Notes: a model not told the origin generated them from the letters alone. Positions 34,858-44,600 are shown, counted from the stretch's first letter. The stretch: DNA of 60,355 nucleotides from Smithella sp. (GCA_012522275.1 JAAYKU010000182.1:1-60355), one strand, 5' to 3'. Translations and numbers: made by a program.

Positions 34858-35942
34858 AAAAAAAGCGCAATTTCTGTCCCCATTGCGGAGGTCGGATCAC
34901 CAAGGAAGAAGAGGATCATGTGGCAAGAGACTGCTGTTCGAGCTGTCACAGCTTTTTTTATGACAACCCTCTGCCGGTTGTTTCAGCGATCGTCGATGAC
35001 AACAGGCAAATCCTCCTGGTGAAACGCGACCGCCCGCCCTCCAAGGGACGATGGTGCCTGCCTACCGGCTTTGCCGAAGCGGGCGAGAGCATCGAAGAGG
35101 CGGTACTGCGTGAATTGCGTGAAGAAACGGGCATAAAGGGAAAAATCAGCCGCCTTCTGGACGTCGATTCCTACAAAAGCCGCTTTTACGGTGATCTCCT
35201 TTTCCTTACCTTTATCGTGGAAAAAAGAACCGGCAAACCGGTGGCGGGAGATGACAGTGCTCAGGCGCGTTTCTTTCCGATTAATAAAATTCCGGCCCTG
35301 GCCTTCAGATCCAACAGGCGGGCGCTCGACAGATATATAAAGATCAAGAAAGACTACTGGGCGGTTGTTGATGCCCTCGACGCCCAGGACGGGAAAAAAG
35401 CTTCCGCCCGGAGCACCGGCAGCCCCATGACGCAGCGCGTGATGAACGTGATCATGAGAAACAGGGAAAAAATGATTCAGCAGTGGATCGAGGATATCAC
35501 CACCAATCCCTCCACACCGGAATATCACGTATATGAAAACAAGGTGCTTTATAAGATATGCGAAAAAGTCATTTCACAAATAACGCTCTGGCTCGGTCAG
35601 GCTTTCAGCATTGACCGCATCCGTACTTTCTACACGAGACTCGGCGCGGAAAGAAAGAAATCCGGCGTTACAATAAGCGGCGTCTTGAGCGGACTTAGCC
35701 TGATCCGCAAACATATCTGGGGTGTCGCCCTGGCCGAAGGAGCGCTCCAGAAAAATCTCGACTTGTACATGACCTTTGAGCTGCAAAGACGCATGACCAT
35801 TTTCTTTGATCTGGCCACTTTCCATATGACACGCGGTTATGAAGGAAATTCAAATATTGAGCGGGAAAAATCCACACCGCCGGAGAAGCCTCATGGCTCC
35901 CGCCGGCGGCGCGTTGGAAAGGAGGGAGTTAAAAATCCTTAA
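34854..35942 (+). CDS. Zinc ribbon - Nudix hydrolase fused to a helical sensor-like domain
   Basis: Predicted 362 residues in three parts. The N-terminal zinc ribbon has C8, C11, C28 and C31, as in NudC-type proteins. The Nudix domain (about 38-165) has an intact Nudix box G72-x5-E78-x7-REL-REETGI, so hydrolysis of a nucleoside diphosphate-linked compound is expected. The C-terminal domain (about 180-325) is all helical ([15 protein letters not shown]..., then [20 protein letters not shown]) and resembles the RsbRD N-terminal/sensor-type helical domains seen before kinases or STAS domains. That fusion is unusual. The 3' end overlaps the convergent receptor gene by 14 bases. Confidence 0.8.
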   Translation: MKKKRNFCPHCGGRITKEEEDHVARDCCSSCHSFFYDNPLPVVSAIVDDNRQILLVKRDRPPSKGRWCLPTGFAEAGESIEEAVLRELREETGIKGKISRLLDVDSYKSRFYGDLLFLTFIVEKRTGKPVAGDDSAQARFFPINKIPALAFRSNRRALDRYIKIKKDYWAVVDALDAQDGKKASARSTGSPMTQRVMNVIMRNREKMIQQWIEDITTNPSTPEYHVYENKVLYKICEKVISQITLWLGQAFSIDRIRTFYTRLGAERKKSGVTISGVLSGLSLIRKHIWGVALAEGALQKNLDLYMTFELQRRMTIFFDLATFHMTRGYEGNSNIEREKSTPPEKPHGSRRRRVGKEGVKNP

Positions 35943-37161
35943 AGTCGTCATCATCGAAAGGAATGACCTGCTCCGGCCGCCCGACTTTGCCTGACGCAGG
36001 CGGCGCGGCCAGCGCTTTCTTTTTCTGACTTTTTACAGCGGCAGAGGGCTTTGCGGCAGGCCCGGTTATTTTCCCGGTCACCTTTTTAATCATTTTCCCG
36101 CTGGAAATGGCGGGGGCCTGGGAAGAAAAGGAGACGCGGGAGGTAGCGATACTGAGCCTGGTGCCGACCATGCCGGCCAGCTCACCCAATCTTTTTTCCA
36201 TTGTACTCACTTCGGAATTCATTGATTCTGCGGCGGCGGCGGAAGATTCCGCGCTGTGCGCCGTCTGCTGCACAACCTTGTCCATCTCTGCGATGGCCCG
36301 GTTGATCTGCGCGATGCCGTGAGCCTGTTCCTGAGAGGCGGTGGCGATTTCATCGACCAGCTGGCTTATTTTAGCCGATGAAGCGATATTGTCCTTAAAA
36401 GCCTCCTGTGTATAACCGGTAAGTTCATTGCCGTTTTTAACTGCTTTCATTGTGTTTTCAATCAGTTCACTGGTGTTTTTAGCCGCCTCCGCCGAGCGCA
36501 TGGCCAGGTTACGCACCTCATCTGCCACCACGGCGAAGCCTGCCCCTGCCTCACCGGCCCTTGCCGCTTCCACCGCGGCGTTTAGCGCCAGCAGGTTGGT
36601 CTGGAAGGCGATCTCGTCGATCGTTTTGATAATTTTCCCCGTTTCCTCCGATGATTTGGTAATTTCCGCGATGGCCTTGGCCATATCGTCCATGTGACGG
36701 TTCACTTTTTCGACAATCTGGCTTGCCTCGTGCATCATCGCCCTGGCCTGGGTAGCATTGTCCGCATTTTGTTTGGTCATGGCCGAAAGCTCCTCAAGTG
36801 AGGAGGAGGATTCTTCCAGTGAGGAAGCCTGGGAACCGGCCCCTTCCGCAAGCCGGCGCGCCGAAGAAAACACCTGGGCGGAGCCTGCCGACACATTTTG
36901 TATAATATCCACGGCTCCTTTCACGGAATCAACAACCGGCGCCACAATTTTACGGGAAAAATGGAACCCCATACCCACAATAAACGCGATGAACAGGACC
37001 ATAAAGAACCCGGTAACCCGCATGTATCGGTTGACCATGGCGATATTTTCGCTGTCCACATTGTAAAGCTGATAAATGGCCATTAACCCCAGCACCAGGA
37101 TCATCGCCGCCTGCCCCAAAATGGCCACCCTGAGTTTTAATGCAATTGCACCTTGTCCCAT
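35929..37161 (-). CDS. Methyl-accepting chemotaxis protein without a periplasmic sensor domain
   Basis: About 410 residues from ATG 37161 (AAGGAG eight bases upstream). Two transmembrane helices (about 12-30 and 42-64) are separated by a loop of about 12 residues, so there is no ligand-binding domain outside. The cytoplasmic signalling domain has the canonical hairpin tip [50 protein letters not shown]. The C-terminus is a Lys/Ala/Pro-rich linker ending in an acidic aromatic tail (FDDDDFKDF). It follows cheW after 40 bases. Confidence 0.93.
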   Translation of the reverse strand: MGQGAIALKLRVAILGQAAMILVLGLMAIYQLYNVDSENIAMVNRYMRVTGFFMVLFIAFIVGMGFHFSRKIVAPVVDSVKGAVDIIQNVSAGSAQVFSSARRLAEGAGSQASSLEESSSSLEELSAMTKQNADNATQARAMMHEASQIVEKVNRHMDDMAKAIAEITKSSEETGKIIKTIDEIAFQTNLLALNAAVEAARAGEAGAGFAVVADEVRNLAMRSAEAAKNTSELIENTMKAVKNGNELTGYTQEAFKDNIASSAKISQLVDEIATASQEQAHGIAQINRAIAEMDKVVQQTAHSAESSAAAAESMNSEVSTMEKRLGELAGMVGTRLSIATSRVSFSSQAPAISSGKMIKKVTGKITGPAAKPSAAVKSQKKKALAAPPASGKVGRPEQVIPFDDDDFKDF

Positions 37162-37201
37162 AATAAGTCTCCTTGTCCGCAATTATGAACTACAATTCTT
37201 T

Positions 37202-37702
37202 TTATTTCAGGGCGATAATATCGTCCGCGTTCATGACACGGTCGATGTCGAGCAGAATTTTGATCTTACCGCCTGTTTTGGCCATTCCCAGTATGTAGTC
37301 CGTATTGAGGCTGGTTCCGAAATTGGGAGTCTCTTCTATATCCGCCCCCTTTATGTTCAACACCTCGGAAACTGAATCCACAAGGATGCCAATCAGTATA
37401 TTGCCGTTTTCCTTGGCGATTTCTATGACGATAATACAGGTCCTCTCCGTGTATTCCATGTCCGGCAGACCAAACTTCAACCTCAAATCAATGACCGGAA
37501 TGACTTTGCCCCTGAGATTGATCACTCCCTTGATATGGGGCGGTGTCTGAGGCACGGTTGTAATGGCGATCATGCCGATTATTTCTTTGACTTTCAGAAT
37601 CCCGATGCCGTATTCCTCGTCCGCCAGTGTGAAAGTTAAATACTTTCCTTCTGTGGTGTTTGCGCTGCCCCCCCGCAATTCAGTTGCTGCGGCTGTATCC
37701 AT
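37202..37702 (-). CDS. cheW: Chemotaxis adaptor protein CheW
   Basis: Predicted 166 residues: KYLTFTLADEEYGIGILKVKEIIGM, then PHIKGVINLRGKVIPVIDLRLKFGL and the C-terminal ILGMAKTGGKIKILLDIDRVM, the full CheW fold. It couples receptors to CheA. Paired with the receptor downstream, so the two probably form a dedicated signalling unit; no CheA or CheY is in the window. GGAGG ribosome binding site. Confidence 0.95.
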   Translation of the reverse strand: MDTAAATELRGGSANTTEGKYLTFTLADEEYGIGILKVKEIIGMIAITTVPQTPPHIKGVINLRGKVIPVIDLRLKFGLPDMEYTERTCIIVIEIAKENGNILIGILVDSVSEVLNIKGADIEETPNFGTSLNTDYILGMAKTGGKIKILLDIDRVMNADDIIALK

Positions 37703-37732
37703 AGCCCGACCTCCCGTTTTGGTGAAAAAATT

Positions 37733-38041
37733 TTAAGGTAAAGAAGCCTTTACTAGTCTTATAACGGCAAATTTCAGAAATACTTGAGCATCATCATTAC
37801 AATATTTGTTTCTTACTCTTTCTTCGTATAACCATGAATAAATACAAGTGCTTAAAATATCCAGCGACAGCCCGCCCAGTAAACACGCAAAAGACCCCAA
37901 ACCTCCCCCCATGCGCTCAAAAGGGTGGCCGGCCGCATGCAAGCAGTTTTTCCACAGCACAGTTCGGGCCGTCATCTTCAACACTCGCTTTCCATGCCTG
38001 TTTAATGCTATTGACATCAAATCATCTGCCGTGATAGACAT
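37733..38041 (-). CDS. Hypothetical protein, doubtful
   Basis: A 102-codon frame ending 30 bases before cheW. It has one hydrophobic stretch (FACLLGGLSLDILSTCIYSWLY) but no ribosome binding site before its ATG and no recognised domain. It may be a small gene co-transcribed with cheW or only an open frame in a 424-base gap (37703-38126) in which I see nothing else. Confidence 0.25.
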   Translation of the reverse strand: MSITADDLMSIALNRHGKRVLKMTARTVLWKNCLHAAGHPFERMGGGLGSFACLLGGLSLDILSTCIYSWLYEERVRNKYCNDDAQVFLKFAVIRLVKASLP

Positions 38042-38126
38042 GGAACGACTTGATCAGACACTGATGGTAATTTTATATTTTCACTGTCAGTTTTAGCCAT
38101 TTTACAAAATTAACAAGGAGCTGCCT

Positions 38127-38501
38127 TTGAAACTTTCCGAAGTAAAAGATATCCTGGATGCGGAAGTTATAGTGGGAGAAGAATGTCTTGACCTGGAGGT
38201 AAAAACCGCCTTCGGCGCCGACCTGATGAGTGATGTGCTCGCTTACGCCAAAGCCGGCAGTATGCTTTTGACCGGCCTGACCAACACTCAGGTGGTACGC
38301 ACCGCCAACGTTCTGGACATAGCCGCAATTATTCTGGTACGCGGCAAAAAGCCCTCGCAGGAAACGGTCAGTCTCGCCCAGGAACTGAAAATCCCCATTC
38401 TGACCACTAAATACATATTATTTGAGACGGCGGGCCGCCTGTATCTGAAAGGTATTGTCGGCTGCCTGCCTAAAGTTGAAAGCACCAGTGGAAGAAACTA
38501 A
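38127..38501 (+). CDS. DRTGG-domain protein (first copy)
   Basis: Predicted 124 residues forming one DRTGG domain, the fold also found at the N-terminus of HprK and in some phosphotransacetylases: ADLMSDVLAYAKAGSMLLTGLTNTQVVRTANVLDIAAIILVRGK and ELKIPILTTKYILFETAGRLY. The start is TTG 38127 after AAGGAG. First gene of an operon whose accessory proteins are commonly encoded ahead of NAD-linked Fe-hydrogenase genes. Its molecular role is not established. Confidence 0.8.
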   Translation: MKLSEVKDILDAEVIVGEECLDLEVKTAFGADLMSDVLAYAKAGSMLLTGLTNTQVVRTANVLDIAAIILVRGKKPSQETVSLAQELKIPILTTKYILFETAGRLYLKGIVGCLPKVESTSGRN

Positions 38502-38925
38502 CCGAAACATCTATTCAGGACAATTTGATATAGAGGGCGGAAATTTCAATGCCGCCGGCACTGTATCGACCAGCATCAAGTCCATTTTAAAAAAACTAAA
38601 CATCCCGGGTGAAATCGTTCGCAAAGCCGCCATTGTCTCCTATGAAGCGGAAATCAATGTCGTATCCTATGCGAAAAAAGCCGTGGTCAGACTGACGGTT
38701 GCCCCGAAAAAGGTGCACATTGAAGTCGATGATACGGGTCCGGGCATCCCGAATATCGAACTGGCCATGCAGGAGGGCTACTCGACCGCCGATCAGCGGA
38801 TACGGGAAATGGGCTTCGGCGCCGGCATGGGATTGAGCAATATCAAAAATTATTCTGATGAATTTCACATTGAATCTGAAGTCGGCAAGGGAACACGCCT
38901 GCAGATGACGATTCAAACGCCATAA
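38488..38925 (+). CDS. Histidine-kinase-like ATPase, anti-sigma factor type
   Basis: About 145 residues starting at GTG 38488, overlapping the DRTGG gene by 14 bases; a longer start inside that gene is open but unlikely. It is an RsbW/SpoIIAB-type GHKL ATPase without a phospho-His domain: AIVSYEAEINVVSYAKKAVVRL (N box), IEVDDTGPGIPNIELAMQEGYST (G1 box) and MGFGAGMGLSNIKNYSDEF (G2 box). The family binds ATP and partners, but here it travels with redox genes. The partner is unknown. Confidence 0.85.
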   Translation: MEETNRNIYSGQFDIEGGNFNAAGTVSTSIKSILKKLNIPGEIVRKAAIVSYEAEINVVSYAKKAVVRLTVAPKKVHIEVDDTGPGIPNIELAMQEGYSTADQRIREMGFGAGMGLSNIKNYSDEFHIESEVGKGTRLQMTIQTP

Positions 38926-38946
38926 CTTGTTGCAAAGGGTTTGATT

Positions 38947-39288
38947 ATGAAAACCGAAAAGATCGTTCAGGAACTGGGGCTGGATGTCAAATGCGGCGGG
39001 GATTATCTGGACAAGAAGGTGACCGGGGGATACACAGGCGATCTGCTCAGCGATGTCATGGGAAATTCCAAAGAGGGGTATATCTGGATTACACGCCAGG
39101 TGCATCAGAATATTGTCGCCGTCGCCTCGCTCAAGGAGCTTGCCGGTATAATACTGATCAACTCGAGTGAACCGACTCGCGAGACGTTGGAAAAAGCCGA
39201 AGCCGAAGGGATTCCCATTATGGTTTCCAATCTGCCCGCCTTTGAAATATCAGGTAAAATTTACAATCTTCTGATGTCCGAAATCTGA
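38947..39288 (+). CDS. DRTGG-domain protein (second copy)
   Basis: About 113 residues from ATG 38947 (AAGGG nearby; a TTG two codons upstream is open). GGYTGDLLSDVMGNSKEGYIWITRQVHQNIVAVASLKELAGIILINSSEPTRETLEKAEAEGIPIMVSNLPAFEISGKIYNLL is a DRTGG domain homologous to the first copy, which it parallels in length and in the ending G-K/R-I/L-Y. Two separate single-domain copies flanking a GHKL ATPase suggest a hetero-oligomeric switch. Confidence 0.8.
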   Translation: MKTEKIVQELGLDVKCGGDYLDKKVTGGYTGDLLSDVMGNSKEGYIWITRQVHQNIVAVASLKELAGIILINSSEPTRETLEKAEAEGIPIMVSNLPAFEISGKIYNLLMSEI

Positions 39289-39290
39289 TA

Positions 39291-39377
39291 TTGACAAGCT
39301 TTTTACGGGTGGTCAAAGACGACAACCGGTTCATTATCAAACCACCGGTGGGGCGGACTGATGCTGAATCCTTATAA
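39291..39377 (+). CDS. Possible small ORF (28 codons) between DRTGG and PHP genes
   Basis: A frame from TTG 39291 to TAA 39375-39377 would give a 28-residue basic peptide (MTSFLRVVKDDNRFIIKPPV...). It starts two bases after the second DRTGG stop and overlaps the PHP start by 17 bases in another frame. There is no clear ribosome binding site, and it may be only a translational link. Confidence 0.2.
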   Translation: MTSFLRVVKDDNRFIIKPPVGRTDAESL

Positions 39378-40098
39378 CTGCGATCTTCATATCCACACCT
39401 GCCTGTCGCCGTGCGCCGAGCTGGACATGCACCCGCAGACTATCGTACAAAAAGCACTGGAAAAAAAAATCGACATGATCGCTGTAAGCGACCACAATGC
39501 TTCGGCCAACGCACGCTTCGTCATGGCGGCGGCGGCCGGCAAACCGTTGGAAGTCATTCCCGCAATGGAGATCACCACCAGCGAAGAAGTTCATCTGCTG
39601 GCTTTGTTCAGAAGGCTCCTCGATCTTGAGCAAATGCAGGTGATTATTGACGAACACCTCTTTGGCGAAAATGACGAAGAACGTTTCGGCCTTCAGGCCA
39701 TCGTCAACGAGCTGGGAGAAGTGGAAGGGTTTAACAACCAATTGCTCATCGGCGCAACCGATCTGCCTATTGATGATGTTATCGCTGAGATTCACCGCCT
39801 CGACGGCCTGGCCATTGCCGCTCATATCGACCGGGAAAGTTTCAGTGTATTGAGCCAGCTGGGGTTCATCGACGACGGCTGGAGGCTTGACGCACTGGAA
39901 ATCTCGAAAAGAACAGGCCTTAAACGCGGTCGCACGCAATATCCACAATTGCAACACTATCCCTTTATCACCTCTTCCGACGCTCATTTCGTTGACGACA
40001 TCGGCACTTCGATGACCAGAATAATGATGGAAACACCGGGCTTTGACGAATTAAAAATGGCTTTGAGCGGACAAAACGGCCGCCTCGTTGTGGAGTGA
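39361..40098 (+). CDS. PHP-domain metal-dependent phosphoesterase
   Basis: Predicted 245 residues. The metal-binding motifs are HIH (10-12), SDHN in MIAVSDHNASAN, a Glu in IPAMEITT, the H in AAHIDRESFS and SSDAH near the C-terminus, so the PHP site appears complete. Homologues hydrolyse small phosphoesters such as 3'-phosphoadenosine phosphates or 5'-nucleotides. In this operon a nucleotide-signal or cofactor-related substrate is possible. ATG 39361 follows GGGGCGG. Confidence 0.88.
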   Translation: MLNPYNCDLHIHTCLSPCAELDMHPQTIVQKALEKKIDMIAVSDHNASANARFVMAAAAGKPLEVIPAMEITTSEEVHLLALFRRLLDLEQMQVIIDEHLFGENDEERFGLQAIVNELGEVEGFNNQLLIGATDLPIDDVIAEIHRLDGLAIAAHIDRESFSVLSQLGFIDDGWRLDALEISKRTGLKRGRTQYPQLQHYPFITSSDAHFVDDIGTSMTRIMMETPGFDELKMALSGQNGRLVVE

Positions 40099-40100
40099 GG

Positions 40101-40649
40101 ATGCTGACACTTGCCGATCATATTCTGGACATCACGGAAAACTCCGTCCGCGCAGACGCCAGTCTGATTGAAATCAGTATCGATGAAGATACCGGAAAAG
40201 ATCTTCTCAAAGTGGAAATCAGAGATAACGGCAGCGGCATGAGCCCGGAAATGGTCAAAAAAGTGCTGGATCCGTTCTATACTACCAAAACCGTGCGACG
40301 AGTCGGCCTGGGACTTCCCCTTTTAAAAGATGCGGCCGAACGGTCGGGAGGGGGTTTTCACCTGGAATCATACGAAAATTCTGGGACAACGGTGAAAGCG
40401 ACCTTCGGTTTGCGTCATCTGGATCGCCAGCCTATGGGTGCTATAATTAACATAATGATAATTCTCATTATTTCTAATTCAGATGTTGATTTTTTTTACA
40501 AACACAGGCATAATGACCGCCGGTTTGAAATGGATACACGCGAAATTCGCAATGAAATTGAGGACGTGCCCATCAATCATCCCGAAATCATCAAATACAT
40601 AAGGGGCATCATGACCCAGGGTCTCGTCGAGATTCAATCTGAGGCATGA
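40101..40649 (+). CDS. GHKL ATPase domain protein with conserved C-terminal tail
   Basis: About 182 residues from ATG 40101, two bases after the PHP stop. The ATPase part has the N box HILDITENSVRADA, G1 RDNGSGMSPEM and a GLGLPLLKDAAERSGG lid, with no histidine-phosphotransfer domain. The C-terminal part (DVDFFYKHRHNDRRFEMDTREIRNEI) is a conserved tail of this protein as found next to NuoE/HydC genes in other anaerobes. A Fur-like inverted repeat lies inside the gene (40452-40471), in a locally AT-rich stretch. Directly upstream of nuoE. Confidence 0.85.
   Translation: MLTLADHILDITENSVRADASLIEISIDEDTGKDLLKVEIRDNGSGMSPEMVKKVLDPFYTTKTVRRVGLGLPLLKDAAERSGGGFHLESYENSGTTVKATFGLRHLDRQPMGAIINIMIILIISNSDVDFFYKHRHNDRRFEMDTREIRNEIEDVPINHPEIIKYIRGIMTQGLVEIQSEA
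40452..40471. promoter_or_regulatory. Perfect 7-6-7 inverted repeat, Fur-box-like, inside a coding sequence
   Basis: ATAATGA (40452-40458), six bases, TCATTAT (40465-40471). The arms match Fur-box hexamers (the segment contains ATAATGATAAT), but the six-base spacing differs from the classical box. It is 209 bases upstream of nuoE and codes for part of the ATPase protein, so a regulatory role is only possible. Confidence 0.3.
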
Positions 40650-40679
40650 TACTTCCCGCCGAATTTAGGAGGAATACAA

Positions 40680-41174
40680 ATGAAAGCCGAAGACAGGGAA
40701 CTTTTGCAGGAGTTCACACCCGAACAGGTGGCCAAGCTCGACAGTATCATTGAAAAGCACAAAGGACAGGCGGGGGGACTAATCCCTGTGCTGGAAGAAG
40801 CACAGGTTTGTCTGGAATATCTGCCCTTGTCCGTGCAGAAACGCATCGCCGCCGGTTTGAATCTGCCTTTAAGTCGTATCTACGGCGTGGTCACATTTTA
40901 TTCTTTTTTCACCATGACACCGCGTGGAAAATACACGATTCGCGTCTGCCTGGGCACCGCCTGCTATGTACGCGGCGGTAAAGAATTGACGGATGCGCTG
41001 GAAAAACAGTTCGGCATCAAAGACGGGGAGACGACGGCAGACCGTTTGTTTACGCTTGAATCCGTCCGCTGCCTCGGTGCATGCGGTCTGGGTCCGGTTG
41101 TTGTCGTAAACGAGGATGTGCACGGCCGCGTCAAGCCGGCCAAGATCAAGGATGTTTTAAGTCAGTATAATTAA
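40680..41174 (+). CDS. NuoE-like [2Fe-2S] subunit (HydC/StnC type)
   Basis: Predicted 164 residues, thioredoxin-like [2Fe-2S] protein of the 24-kDa NADH-dehydrogenase family. The cluster ligands are Cys in VCLGTACYVRGG (C-x4-C) and RCLGACGLGPV (C-x3-C). GLNLPLSRIYGVVTFYSFFTMTPRGKYTI is the family core. It carries electrons next to the NuoF flavin subunit. With the NuoF/NfnB fusion downstream it would form the StnC- or HydC-like subunit. Strong AGGAGG ribosome binding site. Confidence 0.95.
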   Translation: MKAEDRELLQEFTPEQVAKLDSIIEKHKGQAGGLIPVLEEAQVCLEYLPLSVQKRIAAGLNLPLSRIYGVVTFYSFFTMTPRGKYTIRVCLGTACYVRGGKELTDALEKQFGIKDGETTADRLFTLESVRCLGACGLGPVVVVNEDVHGRVKPAKIKDVLSQYN

Positions 41175-41203
41175 CCTTTCAAAATATAACGGAGGATACA
41201 CCC

Positions 41204-41587
41204 ATGGCAAAATTAACGATCGATGATTTAAAAAAAATCAAAGAAAAAGTGCATAAAGAAATGGCCTTGCGCGACGGGGACCGCCGTGTCAAAGTCACCG
41301 TTCATATGGGAACCTGCGGCATCGCTTCCGGCGCCAAAGAAGTAATGGATTCACTGCTGGAAGAAATCGAATCCGCAAAAGTAAACGATGTAATCGTTAC
41401 AACATCGGGGTGTATGGGCCTTTGCAGTCGCGAACCTCTGGTCACTGTTGAAGTGGTCAACCAGGAGCCCATCAAATACGAATATGTAAATCCGAACAAA
41501 ATGAGACAGATATTCAAAAGGCACATTCTGGCCGGCGAGGTGCAGACACCTTTCGTGCTGGCCAAGGGCGCAGAGATCGTTAAATAA
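41204..41587 (+). CDS. Thioredoxin-like (2Fe-2S) ferredoxin
   Basis: Predicted 127 residues. VHMGTCGIASGAKEVMDSLLEEI carries the first Cys and VTTSGCMGLCSREPLVTVEV the C-x3-C-containing second half, a shape shared with the N-terminal domain of NuoF/HydB proteins. It is encoded between nuoE and the NuoF fusion, the same place as TM1420-like ferredoxins in hydrogenase operons. Probably a small electron carrier in the complex. CGGAGG ribosome binding site. Confidence 0.9.
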   Translation: MAKLTIDDLKKIKEKVHKEMALRDGDRRVKVTVHMGTCGIASGAKEVMDSLLEEIESAKVNDVIVTTSGCMGLCSREPLVTVEVVNQEPIKYEYVNPNKMRQIFKRHILAGEVQTPFVLAKGAEIVK

Positions 41588-41600
41588 AATATGACCGGTC

Positions 41601-41623
41601 GCGCGTCAGAGACGCTGACGCGC
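41601..41623 (+). other. Hairpin between the ferredoxin and NuoF fusion genes
   Basis: GCGCGTCAG (41601-41609), loop AGACG, CTGACGCGC (41615-41623): a perfect 9-bp GC-rich stem without a T tract. It is more likely an mRNA-stabilising or processing structure that sets subunit ratio than a terminator. The NuoF ribosome binding site AAGGAGG starts 11 bases later. Confidence 0.5.
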
Positions 41624-41642
41624 ATGGATCGTTAAGGAGGAT

Positions 41643-44600
41643 ATGGTATCAATGAAAATATTTCGTTCTCACTTGCTGTTGTGCGGCGGCACCGGCTGTC
41701 ACGCATCCGGCAGTCCCGGTGTAAAAAGCGCCCTTCTGGAAGAAATCGTTAAAAGAAAGCTGGCGGATGAAGTGAAGGTCGTGGAAACAGGCTGCAACGG
41801 TTTTTGCGCACTTGGCCCCATCATGGTGGTTTATCCGGAAGGCGTTATTTACATCAGTCTGAAGCCCGAGGACATGCCTGAACTGGTGGAAGAACATCTC
41901 GTCAAAGGACGCGTGGTCGAAAAATTACTTTATCGCGAACCGGGTACGGATAAAACCATCCCCACAATGCAGGACATTCCCTTCTTCGCCCATCAGGAGT
42001 TGAGGGCACTCAAAAACCGCGGTTTGATCGACCCGGAAAAAATTGAAGAATACATCGCCCGCGACGGTTATCAGGGCATGGCCAAGGCGCTCACCGAAAT
42101 GACGCCGGAGCAGGTTGTCCAGGAAATACTCGACTCCGGGCTGCGCGGCCGCGGCGGAGCGGGATTTCCGACCGGCCTGAAATGGAAATTCGCCGCCCAG
42201 TCCAAAGGTGATGTTAAATATGTGCTGTGCAACGCTGACGAAGGCGACCCGGGTGCATTCATGGACCGCTCCATACTGGAGGCGGACCCTCACTCCGTTT
42301 TGGAAGGCATGGTCATCGCCGCCAAGGCCATCGGCTCCAGCCACGGCTACATATACTGTCGCGCTGAATACCCGCTGGCCATTAATCGTTTGAATATCGC
42401 CATCACCCAGGCCAAAGAAGCAGGCCTTCTGGGCAATGACATTTTAGGCACAGGCTTCAATTTCGACCTGGAAATCTATCAGGGCGCCGGCGCCTTCGTC
42501 TGCGGCGAGGAAACAGCGCTGATGACCTCGATTGAAGGCAAGCGCGGCATGCCCCGGCCCCGTCCGCCCTTCCCCGCTGTAGCCGGCCTGTGGCAGAAGC
42601 CCAGCGTCCTCAATAACGTGGAGACACTGGCCAACGTCGGGCAGATCATCCAGCGCGGCGCCAAATGGCACGCGGCCGTCGGCACAGAGAAGAGCAAAGG
42701 CACAAAGGTTTTCGCCCTCACCGGCGACGTCAACAACGTCGGCCTGGTCGAAGTTCCCATGGGCACCACACTGGGCACGATCGTTTACGACATCGGCGGC
42801 GGAATCCCCAATGGCAAAAAATTCAAAGCCGCGCAGTTGGGCGGCCCCTCCGGCGGCTGCATCCCGGTGCAGCATCTGAACGCTTCGGTTGATTACGAAA
42901 AAGTAGCGGAACTCGGCGCTATCATGGGCTCCGGCGGACTCATCGTCATGAATGAGGACAAGTGCGCCGTCGATATGGCACGATTCTTCATGGATTTCTG
43001 TCAGGATGAATCCTGCGGCAAGTGCACCCCCTGCCGTGAAGGCACAAAGCGCATGCTCGATATACTGACGGACATCACCAAAGGAAAAGGCAAACCGGGC
43101 GACATCGAACTTCTGGAAGAAATGGCCGAAGTCATCAAAAACGCGGCCCTGTGCGGTCTGGGGCAGACAGCTCCCAATCCCGTCTTGAGCACCATCCGCT
43201 ATTTCCGTAAGGAATACGAAGATCATATTTTTGAACACCGCTGCCGTGCGACCGTCTGCTCGGCCATGTTCAAATCACCGTGCCAGCACACCTGCCCGAT
43301 CGAAATGGACATCCCCTCCTACATCGCGCTGGTGCGTGAAGGCAGGTTTGAAGACGCATACAAGATTTTGCTTCAGACCAATCCCTTCCCGTCCGTCTGC
43401 GGCCGCGTCTGCGACCACAAATGCCAGGACAAGTGCCGCCGCGCCAACATGGACGAACCGCTGGCCATTAAATTCCTGAAACGCTTCATCACCGACAATG
43501 CGCCGCGTCCGAAAACGGAGCCGGTTCCTGTTACGCGCAAGGAGAGAATCGCCGTCGTCGGCGGCGGCCCGGCCGGCCTGACCGCCGCGCGCGATCTGGC
43601 GCTTCGCGGCTACAAAGTGACGGTGTTTGAAGAGCTCAACAAAGCAGGCGGCATGCTCTACTGGGGCATTCCCTCCTACCGCCTGCCGCGCAACATTCTG
43701 CAGGGAGAAATAGACGACATCACCTCGCTGGGTGTGGAAATCCGTCTCAACACGCGCGTGGGCCGCGACATTACCTTCGAGCAGTTGGAAAAGGATTTTG
43801 ATTACTATTACTTGGCCACCGGCGCCCACAAGAGCACGAAGATGGGAGTTCCCGGCGAAGACCTGGGCAATGTTTTCGGAGGTGTCGAATTCCTGCGCGA
43901 CTTCAACAATAACGAAGATAAATGGATCAAAGGCGAAAAGTCGCTGGGCAAGAAAGTTGCGGTCATCGGCGGCGGCAATTCCGCCATCGACGCGGCCCGT
44001 GTGGCGCTGCGCCTCGGGGCGGAAGTCACCATCCTCTATCGCCGCTTGAGGGCCGATATGCCGGCAGCCGAAGAGGAAATCAAGGCGGCCGAAGATGAAG
44101 GCATCAAAATAGAATATCTGGTGGCCCCTCTGAAAATCGAAGGCGCGAAAGGAAAGGTTCAGTCCATCACCTGCCAGCGCATGCAGCTGGGCGATTTCGA
44201 CTCCAGCGGCCGCAGAAGACCTGTGCCGGTTGACGGTGCGGAATTTACCCTCAATTTGGATGCCGTCATCGCGGCCATCGGCCAGGTGCCCGATATGAGC
44301 TTCATCGACAAGAAAATCGGTGTCGAAATCAACAAGTGGGATTGCTACACAGTCAATAAAGGCTACAAGTCCCGTACCACCAATCCCAGATATTTTGCCG
44401 GTGGTGACGCCGAAACAGGTCCTGACACGGTTATTGCGGCCATCGCCGCCGGCCATCAGGCGGCCGATGATATCGACGCGGCCATCCGCGAGGCCAACGG
44501 CGAACCCGCTTATGAGAAGCCTCCCATCGAAGACATCTATGTGCCGCTGGTCATTGATGATGAAACGACGGAAACGCCGCAGGTGGCGATGCCCGAATTA

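Noticed and set aside
43275-44456. 393-codon minus-strand frame
   Set aside because: Shadow of the GC-rich NuoF/NfnB fusion gene on the opposite strand; no ribosome binding site or domain.
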